Shown piece by piece: positions 1-9,199 of a DNA stretch of 64,000 bases. The DNA lies in NCBI RefSeq assembly GCF_040869045.1, contig NW_027136907.1:496001-560000 (forward strand), written 5' to 3'. Position numbers and translations under genes: made by a program. The stretch's first letter is position 1; each line of letters starts with the position of its first letter. The notes under the pieces were generated by a model. That model saw only the letters and a program-made list of their open reading frames with translations. It was not told the DNA's origin and ran no database searches. This DNA comes from Eurosta solidaginis (Eukaryota > Arthropoda > Insecta > Diptera > Tephritidae).

Positions 1-330
1 TCGAGTAACCAAAACAAATGCGTTAAACAAATTCGTACACGTTATTTATCAATTTAACTCTAGAATTAAAGGATATACAACGAGAAACAACGTTTGACAA
101 CCTTTAAACAGTTTTAATAACTATCTCAAAAATTGTCGCTCTGATGCAAACAACTGATGAGTTATCTACTTAAATTTGATGAACAAAACGACTTACGTAT
201 TTTAAACATGCTAACCTTTAGCCCGGTAAGCAAATTAAAAAAAAAACGCAATATGTAGGCTACACGAGAACGGAGACGTCGAGTAACCAAAACAAATGCG
301 TTAAACAAATTCGTACACGTTATTTATCAA

Positions 331-348
331 TTTAACTCTAGAATTAAA
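331..348. repeat. 18-bp quasi-palindrome centred on an XbaI site (in every monomer)
   Basis: TTTAAC-TCTAGA-ATTAAA reads almost the same on both strands: only the C/A pair flanking the central TCTAGA breaks the symmetry, so 16 of 18 positions are symmetric. The element recurs once per monomer and is conserved in nearly all copies; a few have changes, such as AGCTCTAGAG near 3393. Short dyads are common in satellites and can bind dimeric proteins or extrude as cruciforms. No function is shown here. It also predicts that XbaI would cut the array into a 278-bp ladder. Confidence 0.75.
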
Positions 349-487
349 GGATATACAACGAGAAACAACGTTTGACAACCTTTAAACAGTTTTAATAACT
401 ATCTCAAAAATTGTCGCCCTGATGCAAACAACTGATGAATTATCTACTTAAATTTGATGAACAAAACGACTTACGTATTTTAAACAT

Positions 488-509
488 GCTAACCTTTAGC
501 CCGGTAAGC
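488..509. repeat. Imperfect hairpin, 7-bp arms with 8-nt loop (in every monomer)
   Basis: Arms GCTAACC and GGTAAGC pair at six of seven positions around the loop TTTAGCCC, immediately upstream of the A-tract. Most monomers keep both arms. The variant GGCAAGC occurs repeatedly in the 1-18 kb part and leaves a second mismatch. It is weak as an RNA structure and lacks a terminator-like U-run on the relevant side, so it is better read as local dyad symmetry in DNA than as a transcription signal. Confidence 0.5.
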
Positions 510-514
510 AAATT

Positions 515-523
515 AAAAAAAAA
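515..523 (+). repeat. A-tract of the monomer, 9-14 A across the array
   Basis: Each monomer has a run of A after AAATT and before CGCAAT. Here it is 9 A; 10 is usual; the longest I counted is 14, ending at 17763, with 13 at about 25528-25540 and 36913-36925. Interrupted versions also occur, for example with G near 5241, C near 19426 and 51936, and T near 43593. This run causes most of the monomer length variation. Unusual lengths recur at matching places in HOR copies, so much of the variation looks inherited rather than sequencing noise. A-tracts can bend DNA and influence nucleosome placement. Confidence 0.85.
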
Positions 524-3500
524 CGCAATATGTAGGCTACACGAGAACGGAGACGTCGAGTAACCAAAACAAATGCGTTAAACAAATTCGTACACGTTAT
601 TTATCAATTTAACTCTAGAATTAAAGGATATACAACGAGAAACAACGTTTGACAACCTTTAAACAGTTTTAATAACTATCTCAAAAATTATCGCTCTGAT
701 GCAAACAACTGATGAGTTATCTACTTAAATTTGATGAACAAAACGACTTACGTATTTTAAACATGCTAACCTTTAGCCCGGTAAGCAAATTAAAAAAAAA
801 ACGCAATATGTAGGCTACACGAGAACGGAGACGTCGAGTAAGCAAAACAAATGCGTTAAACAAATTCGTACACGTTATTTATCAATTTAACTCTAGAATT
901 AAAGGATATACAACGAGAAACAACGTTTGACAACCTTTAAACAGTTTTAATAACTATCTCAAAAATTGTCGCTCTGATGCAAACAACTGATGAGTTATCT
1001 ACTTAAATTTGTTGAACAAAACGACTTACGTATTTTAAACATGCTAACATTTAGCCCGGCAAGCAAATTAAAAAAAAAAACGCAATATGTAAGCTACGCG
1101 AGAACGGAGACGTCGAGTAACCAAAACAAATACGTTAAACAAATTCGTACACGTTATTTATCAATTTATCTCTAGAATTAAAGGATATACAACGAGAAAC
1201 AACGTTTGACAACCTTTAAACAGTTTTAATAACTATCTCAAAAATTGTCGCTCTGATGCAAACAACTATGAGTTATCTACTTAAATTTGATGAACAAAAC
1301 GACTTACGTATTTTAAACATGCTAACCTTTAGCCCGGCAAGCAAATTAAAAAAAAACGCAATATGTAGGCTACACGAGAACGGAGACGTCGAGTAACCAA
1401 AACAAATGCGTTAAACAAATTCGTACACGTTATTTATCAATTTAACTCTAGAATTAAAGGATATACAATGAGAAACAACGTTTGACAACCTTTAAACAGT
1501 TTTAATAACTATCTCAAAAATTGTCGCTCTGATGCAAACAACTGATGAGTTATCTACTTAAATTTGATGAACAAAACGACTTACGTATTTTAAACATGCT
1601 AACCTTTAGCCCGGTAAGCAAATTAAAAAAAAAACGCAATATGTAGGCTACACGAGAACGGAGACGTCGAGTAACCAAAACAAATGCGTTAAACAAATTC
1701 GTACACGTTATTTATCAATTTAACTCTAGAATTAAAGGATATACAACGAGAAACAACGTTTGACAACCTTTAAACAGTTTTAATAACTATCTCAAAAATT
1801 GTCGCTCTGATGCAAACAACTGATGAGTTATCTACTCAAATTTGTTGAACAAAACGACTTACGTATTTTAAACATGCTAACCTTTAGCCCGGTAAGCAAA
1901 TTAAAAAAAAAACGCAATATGTAGGCTACACGAGAACGGAGACGTCGAGTAACCAAAACAAATGCGTTAAACAAATTCGTACACGTTATTTATCAATTTA
2001 ACTCTAGAATTAAAGGATATACAACGAGAAACAACGTTTGACAACCTTTAAACAGTTTTAATAACTATCTCAAAAATTGTCGCTCTGATGCAAACAACTG
2101 ATGAGTTATCTACTTAAATTTGTTGAACAAAACGACTTACGTATTTTAAACATGCTAACCTTTAGCCCGGTAAGCAAATTAAAAAAAAAACGCAATATGT
2201 AGGCTACACGAGAACGGAGACGTCGAGTAACCAAAACAAATGCGTTAAACAAATTCGTACACGTTATTTATCAATTTAACTCTAGAATTAAAGGATATAC
2301 AACGAGAAACAACGTTTGACAACCTTTAAACAGTTTTAATAACTATCTCAAAAATTGTCGCTCTGATGCAAACAACTGATGAGTTTTCTACTTAAATTTG
2401 ATGAACAAAACGACTTACGTATTTTAAACATGCTAACTTTTAGCCCGGCAAGCAAATTAAAAAAAAAAACGCAATATGTAGGCTACACGAGAACGGAGAC
2501 GTCGAGTAACCAAAACAAATGCGTTAAACAAATTCGTACACGTTATTTATCAATTTAACTCTAGAATTAAAGGATATACAACGAGAAACAACGTTTGACA
2601 ACCTTTAAACAGTTTTAATAACTATCTCAAAAATTGTCGCTCTGATGCAAACAACTGATGAGTTATCTACTTAAATTTGATGAACAAAACGACTTACGTA
2701 TTTTAAACATGCTAACCTTTAGCCCGGCAAGCAAATTAAAAAAAAAAAACGCAATATGTAGGCTACACGAGAACGGAGACGTCGAGTAACCAAAACAAAT
2801 GCGTTAAACAAATTCGTACACGTTATTTATCAATTTAACTCTAGAATTAAAGGATATACAACGAGAAACAACGTTTGACAACCTTTAAACAGTTTTAATA
2901 ACTATCTCAAAAATTGTCGCTCTGATGCAAACAACTGATGAGTTATCTACTTAAATTTGATGAACAAAACGACTTACGTATTTTAAACATGCTAACCTTT
3001 AGCCCGGTAAGCAAATTAAAAAAAAAACGCAATATGTAGGCTACACGAGAACGGAGACGTCGAGTAACCAAAACAAATGCGTTAAACAAATTCGTACACG
3101 TTATTTATCAATTTAACTCTAGAATTAAAGGAAATACAACGAGAAACAACGTTTGACAACCTTTAAACAGTTTTAATAACTATCTCAAAAATTGTCGCTC
3201 TGATGCAAACAACTGATGAGTTATCTACTCAAATTTGTTGAACAAAACGACTTACGTATTTTAAACATGCTAACCTTTATCCCGGTAAGCAAATTAAAAA
3301 AAAAACGCAATATGTAGGCTACACGAGAACGGAGACGTCGAGTAACCAAAACAAATGCGTTAAACAAATTCGTACACGTTATTTATCAATTTAGCTCTAG
3401 AGTTAAAGGATATACAACTAGAAACAACGTTTGACAACCTTTAAACAGTTTTAATAACTATCTCAAAAATTGTCGCTCTGATGCAAACAACTGATGAGTT

Positions 3501-4023
3501 ATCTACTCAGATTTGTTGAGCAAAACGACTTACGTATTTTAAACATGCTAAACTTTAGCCCGGTAAGCAAATTAAAAAAAAAACGCAATATGTAGGCTAC
3601 ACGAGAACGGAGACGTCGAGTAACCAAAACAAATGCGTTAAACAAATTCGTACACGTTTTTTATCAATTTAACTCTAGAATTAAAGGATATACAACTAGA
3701 AACAACGTTTGACAACCTTTAAACAGTTTTAATAACTATCTCAAAAATTGTCGCTCTGATGCAAACAACTGATGAGTTATCTACTCAAATTTGTTGAACA
3801 AAACGACTTACGTATTTTAAACATGCTAACCTTTAGCCCGGTAAGCAAATTAAAAAAAAACGCAATATGTAGGCTACACGAGAACGGAGACGTCGAGTAA
3901 CCAAAACAAATGCGTTAAACAAATTCGTACACGTTATTTATCAATTTAACTCTAGAATTAAAGGATATACAACGAGAAACAACGTTTGACAACCTTTAAA
4001 CAGTTTTAATAACTATCTCAAAA

Positions 4024-5412
4024 ATTATTGCTCTGATGCAAACAACTGATGAGTTATCTACTTAAATTTGATGAACAAAACGACTTACGTATTTTAAACA
4101 TGCTAACCTTTAGCCCGGCAAGCAAATTAAAAAAAAAACGCAATATGTAGGCTACACGAGAACAGAGACGTCGAGTAACCAAAACAAATGCGTTAAACAA
4201 ATTCGTACACGTTATTTATCAATTTAACTCTAGAATTAAAGGATATACAACGAGAAACAACGTTTGACAACCTTTAAACAGTTTTAATAACTATCTCAAA
4301 AATGGTCGCTCTGATGCAAACAACTGATGAGTTATCTACTTAAATTTGATGAACAAAACGACTTACGTTTTTAAGCATGCTAACCTTTAGCCCGGTAAGC
4401 AAATTAAAAAAAAACGCAATATGTAGGCTACACGAGAACGGAGACGTCGAGTAACCAAAACAAATGCGTTAAACAAATTCGTACACGTTATTTATCAATT
4501 TAACTCTAGAATTAAAGGATATACAACGAGAAACAACGTTTGACAACCTTTAAACAGTTTTAATAACTATCTCAAAAATCGTCGCTCTGATGCAAACAAC
4601 TGATGAGTTATCTACTTAAATTTGATGAACAAAACGACTTACGTATTTTAAACATGCTAACCTTTAGCCCGGTAAGCAAATTAAAAAAAAAACGCAATAT
4701 GTAGGCTACACGAGAACGGAGACGTCGAGTAACCAAAACAAATGCGTTAAACAAATTCGTACACGTTATTTATCAATTTAACTCTAGAATTAAAGGATAT
4801 ACAACGAGAAACAACGTTTGACAACCTTTAAACAGTTTTAATAACTATATCAAAAATTGTCGCTCTGATGCAAACAACTGATGAGTTATCTACTTAAATT
4901 TGATGAACAAAACGACTTACGTATTTTAAGCATGCTAACCTTTAGCCCGGTAAGCAAATTAAAAAAAAAACGCAATATGTAGGCTACACGAGAACGGAGA
5001 CGTCGAGTAACCAAAACAAATACGTTAAACAAATTCGTACACGTTATTTATTAATTTAACTCTAGAATTAAAGGATATACAACGAGAAACAACGTTTGAC
5101 AAACTTTAAACAGTTTTAATAACTATCTCAAAAATTGTCGCTCTGATGCAAACAACTGATGAGTTATCTACTTAAATTTGTTGAACAAAACGACTTACGT
5201 ATTTTAAACATGCTAACCTTTAGCCCGGTAAGCAAATTAAGAAAAAAAACGCAATATGTAGGCTACACGAGAACGGAGACGTCGAGTAACCAAAACAAAT
5301 GCGTTAAACAAATTCGTACACGTTATTTATCAATTTAACTCTAGAATTAAAGGATATACAACGAGAAACAACGTTTGACAACGTTTAAACAGTTTTAATA
5401 ACTATCTCAAAA
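4024..5412 (+). repeat. Five-monomer HOR, copy 1
   Basis: This copy starts at the ATTAT variant (normally ATTGT) at 4024 and ends before the same variant at 5413, a distance of 1389 bp or five monomers. Ordered private markers inside it include AACAGAGACG (4161), AATGGTCGC (4301) and CAAATACGTT (TACG at 5021). The same markers recur in this order in the next copy, which is what defines the higher-order unit. The monomer near 4366 has also lost a few bases (TTACGTTTTTAAG). Confidence 0.75.
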
Positions 5413-6837
5413 ATTATCGCTCTGATGCAAACAACTGATGAGTTATCTACTTAAATTTGATGAACAAAACTGATGAGTTATCTACTTAAATTTGATGAAC
5501 AAAACGACTTACGTATTTTAAACATGCTAACCTTTAGCCCGGCAAGCAAATTAAAAAAAAACGCAATATGTAGGCTACACGAGAACAGAGACGTCGAGTA
5601 ACCAAAACAAATGCGTTAAACAAATTCGTACACGTTATTTATCAATTTAACTCTAGAATTAAAGGATATACAACGAGAAACAACGTTTGACATCCTTTAA
5701 ACAGTTTTAATAACTATCTCAAAAATGGTCGCTCTGATGCAAACAACTGATGAGTTATCTACTTAAATTTGATGAACAAAACGACTTACGTATTTTAAGC
5801 ATGCTAACCTTTAGCCCGGTAAGCAAATTAAAAAAAAACGCAATATGTAGGCTACACGAGAACGGAGACGTCGAGTAACCAAAACAAATGCGTTAAACAA
5901 ATTCGTACACGTTATTTATCAATTTAACTCTAGAATTAAAGGATATACAACGAGAAACAACGTTTGACAACCTTTAAACAGTTTTAATAACTATCTCAAA
6001 AATTGTCGCTCTGATGCAAACAACTGATGAGTTATCTACTTAAATTTGATGAACAAAACGACTTACTTATTTTAAACATGCTAACCTTTAGCCCGGTAAG
6101 CAAATTAAAAAAAAAAACGCAATATGTAGGCTACACGAGAACGGAGACGTCGAGTAACCAAAACAAATGCGTTAAACAAATTCGTACACGTTATTTATCA
6201 ATTTAACTCTAGAATTAAAGGATATACAACGAGAAACAACGTTTGACAACCTTTAAACAGTTTTAATAACTATCTCAAAAATTGTCGCTCTGATGCAAAC
6301 AACTGATGAGTTATCTAATTAAATTTGATGAACAAAACGAGTTACGTATTTTAAGCATGCTAACCTTTAGCCCGGTAAGCAAATTAAAAAAAAAAACGCA
6401 ATATGTAGGCTACACGAGAACGGAGACGTCGAGTAACCAAAACAAATACGTTAAACAAATTCGTACACGTTATTTATCAATTTAACTCTAGAATTAAAGG
6501 ATATACAACGAGAAACAACGTTTGACAGCCTTTAAACAGTTTTAATAACTATCTCAAAAATTGTCGCTCTGATGCAAACAACTGATGAGTTATCTACTTA
6601 AATTTGTTGAACAAAACGACTTACGTATTTTAAACATGCTAACCTTTAGCCCGGTAAGCAAATTAAAAAAAAAACGCAATATGTAGGCTACACGAGAACG
6701 GAGACGTCGAGTAACCAAAACAAATGCGTTAAACAAATTCGTACACGTTATTTATCAATTTAACTCTAGAATTAAAGGATATACAACGAGAAACAACGTT
6801 TGACAACGTTTAAACAGTTTTAATAACTATCTCAAAA
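5413..6837 (+). repeat. Five-monomer HOR, copy 2, with a 35-bp internal duplication
   Basis: The markers of copy 1 recur at AACAG 5584, AATGGTCGC 5724 and TACG 6447, with offsets of 1423-1426 bp. The extra length over 1389 bp is explained by a 35-bp tandem duplication at 5436-5505. GACAACGTTTAAAC, present near 5387, recurs near 6802 close to the end of this copy. Shared ordered variants make common descent by tandem duplication the simplest reading. Confidence 0.75.
5436..5505 (+). repeat. 35-bp tandem duplication inside one monomer
   Basis: The block beginning TGATGAGTTATC at 5436 is repeated immediately at 5471, making this monomer about 35 bp longer than its neighbours. The block ends in AAAAC next to the following TGATG. 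I saw no second example in the window, so this change was not spread by homogenisation. Confidence 0.9.
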
Positions 6838-6945
6838 ATTATCGCTCTGATGCAAACAACTGATGAGTTATCTACTTAAATTTGATGAACAAAACGACTT
6901 ACGTATTTTAAGCATGCTAACCTTTAGCATGCTAATCTCAAAAAT
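6834..6945 (+). repeat. Truncated monomer (about 172 bp deleted)
   Basis: Successive AAAAATT landmarks lie 106 bp apart (6834 and 6940) instead of 278. The junction reads CTTTAGCATGCTAATCTC, where the text jumps from the CTTTAGC of one monomer to the ATCTCAAAAA of the next. A short ATGCTAA insert, also found upstream in the same monomer at AGCATGCTAA, suggests a templated or microhomology-mediated join. The phase of the array resumes normally afterwards. Confidence 0.85.
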
Positions 6946-8318
6946 TGTCGCTCTGATGCAAACAACTGATGAGTTATCTACTTAAATTTGATGAACAAAA
7001 CGACTTACGTATTTTAAACATGCTAACCTTTAGCCCGGTAAGCAAATTAAAAAAAAAACGCAATATGTAGGCTACACGAGAACGGATACGTCGAGTAACC
7101 AAAACAAATACGTTAAACAAATTCGTACACGTTATTTATCAATTTAACTCTAGAATTAAAGGATATACAACGAGAAACAACGTTTGACAACCTTTAAACA
7201 GTTTTAATAACTATCTCAAAAATTGTCGCTCTGATGCAAACAACTGCTGAGTTATCTACTCAAATTTGTTGAACAAAACGACTTACGTATTTTAAACATG
7301 CTAACCTTTAGCCCGGTAAGCAATTTAAAAAAAAAACGCAATATGTAGGCTGCACGAGAACGGAGACGTCGTGTAACCAAAACAAATGCGTTAAACAAAT
7401 TCGTACACGTTATTTATCAATTTAACTCTAGAATTAAAGGATATACAACGAGAAACAACGTTTGACAACCTTTAAACAGTTTTAATAACTATCTCAAAAA
7501 TTATCGCTCTGATGCAAACAACTGATGAGTTATCTACTTAAATTTGTTGAACAAAACGACTTACGTATTTTAAACATGCTAACCTTTAGCCCGGTAAGCA
7601 AATTAAAAAAAAAAACGCAATATGTAGGCTACACGAGAACGGAGACGTCGAGTAACCAAAACAAATGCGTTAAACAAATTCGTACACGTTATTTATCAAT
7701 TTAACTCTAGAATTAAAGGATATACAACGAGAAACAACGTTTGACAACCTTTAAACAGTTTTAATAACTATCTCAAAAATTGTCGCTCTCATGCAAACAA
7801 CTGATGAGTTATCTACTTAAATTTGATGAACAAAACGACTTACGTATTTTAAGCATGCTAACCTTTAGCCCGGTAAGCAAATTAAAAAAAAAACGCAATA
7901 TGTAGGCTACACGAGTAACCAAAACAAATACGTTAAACAAATTCGTACACGTTATTTATCAATTTAACTCTAGAATTAAAGGATATACAACGAGAAACAA
8001 CGTTTGACAGCCTTTAAACAGTTTTAATAACTATCTCAAAAATTGTCGCTCTGATGCAAACAACTGATGAGTTATCTACTTAAATTTGTTGAACAAAACG
8101 ACTTACGTATTTTAAACATGCTAACCTTTAGCCCGGTAAGCAAATTAAAAAAAAAACGCAATATGTAGGCTACACGAGAACGGAGACGTCGAGTAACCAA
8201 AACAAATGCGTTAAACAAATTCGTACACGTTATTTATCAATTTAACTCTAGAATTAAAGGATATACAATGAGAAACAACGTTTGACAACCTTTAAACAGT
8301 TTTAATAACATCTCAAAA
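6838..8318 (+). repeat. Five-monomer HOR, copy 3, plus a truncated monomer
   Basis: The distance between ATTAT variants is 1481 bp. That equals five monomers plus a 106-bp remnant monomer (6834-6940) minus a 15-bp deletion at 7911. GACAGCC (6527 in copy 2) and CAAATACG (6447) recur at 8009 and 7929, both with an offset of 1482. This copy is the most rearranged of the three and I am less sure of its exact borders. Confidence 0.6.
7905..7922 (+). repeat. 15-bp deletion between CGAG direct repeats
   Basis: TACACGAGTAACC replaces the usual form in which ACGAG and CGAGTAACC are separated by GAACGGAGACGT. The lost 15 bp are bounded by two CGAG copies, a typical slippage or single-strand-annealing product. 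It also removes the GACGTC site in this monomer. Confidence 0.85.
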
Positions 8319-9199
8319 ATTATCGCTCTGATGCAAACAACTGATGAGTTATCTACTTAAATTTGATGAACAAAACGACTTACGTATTTTAAGCATGCTA
8401 ACCTTTAGCCCGGTAGGCAAATTAAAAAAAAAACGCAATATGTAAGCTACACGAGAACGGAGACGTCGAGTAACCAAAACAAATGCGTTAAACAAATTCG
8501 TACACGTTATTTATCAATTTAACTCTAGAATTAAAGGATATACAACGAGAAACAACGTTTGACAACCTTTAAACAGTTTTAATAACTATCTCAAAAATTA
8601 TCGCTCTGATGCAAACAACTGATGAGTTATCTACTTAAATTTGATGAACAAAACGACTTACGTATTTTAAACATGCTAACCTTTAGCCCGGTAAGCAAAT
8701 TAAAAAAAAAACGCAATATGTAGGCTACACGAGAACGGAGACGTCGAGTCACCAAAACAAATGCGTTAAACAAATTCGTACACGTTATTTATCAATTTAA
8801 CTCTAGAATTAAAGGATATACAACGAGAAACAACGTTTGACAACCTTTAAACAGTTTTAATAACTATCTCAAAAATTGTCGCTCTGATGCAAACAACTGA
8901 TGAGTTATCTACTTAAATTTGATGAACAAAACGACTTACGTATTTTAAGCATGCTAACCTTTAGCACGGTAAGCAAATTAAAAAAAAAAACGCAATATGT
9001 AGGCTACACGAGAACGGAGACGTCGAGTAACCAAAACAAATGCGTTAAACAAATTCGTACACGTTATTTATCAATTTAACTCTAGAATTAAAGGATATAC
9101 AACGAGAAACAACGTTTGACAACCTTTAAACAGTTTTAATAACTATCTCAAAAATTGTCGCTCTGATGCAAACAACTGATGAGTTATCTACTTAAATTT
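8319..9199 (+). repeat. Short stretch of D-type monomers between two HOR domains
   Basis: About three monomers lie between the five-monomer HOR and the 4.386-kb duplication. Private changes include GGTAGGC for GGTAAGC near 8413, GTCACC for GTAACC near 8749 and TTTAGCACGG near 8961. These changes are absent at the matching offset in the duplicated segment downstream, which helps place its left border. No gene is seen. Confidence 0.6.

Larger units (their letters stand above)
279..555 (+). repeat. Representative satellite monomer
   Basis: This 277-bp copy serves as a reference and starts at TCGAGTAACC, an arbitrary phase. In order it holds an AT-rich left part with the XbaI-centred quasi-palindrome (331-348), a middle part with CAACGTTTG and TTTAAACAG, a CTGATG-containing stretch, the D/T haplotype site, SnaBI TACGTA, an imperfect hairpin (488-509), an A-tract (515-523) and a CpG-rich end running into GACGTC. 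Its A-tract has 9 A where 10 is commoner, which makes it 277 rather than 278 bp. It carries one visible private change, GATGAAT for GATGAGT. The consensus has 14 CpG, about twice the number expected from its base composition. Confidence 0.95.
1..4023 (+). repeat. Left part of the array: monomers without a clear higher-order pattern
   Basis: About 14 monomers with scattered private changes. D-type copies (TTAAATTTGATG) predominate, with irregular T-type copies (CTCAAATTTGTTG) near 1840, 3230, 3500 and 3785. The copy near 1160 reads TATCTCTAG where the consensus has TAACTCTAG. The variant GGCAAGC is frequent here. I see no gene, insertion or repeated multi-monomer pattern that I can defend in this stretch. 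Confidence 0.7.

Noticed and set aside
154..161. CTGATGAG followed by an A-rich stretch, like the core of a hammerhead ribozyme, which some animal satellites encode
   Set aside because: The GAAA core box is missing at the expected place (AAAA after a GTT/AAC pairing at best), stems I and III do not form around the nearest GTC, and many monomers carry CTGCTGAG, which breaks the core. A covariance-model search for hammerheads with a hit would reverse this.
279..555. CENP-B box (TTCG, four any, A, two any, CGGG)
   Set aside because: The only TTCG in the consensus (ATTCGTACACG) lacks the A and CGGG at the required spacing. On the other strand no TTCG occurs in the consensus.
990..1175. Open frame of 61 codons starting at ATGAGTTATCTAC, with similar frames at 9179-9364, 17670-17852, 40457-40675, 47405-47623 and 49076-49261
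   Set aside because: It is the satellite monomer itself read through. The frame opens only where the A-tract is 11 or 14 long, or a point change removes a stop (TAG to AAG near 47503; TAACTC to TATCTC near 1168 and 9356). Most monomers break it. No start context, no codon conservation, low-complexity Lys run.
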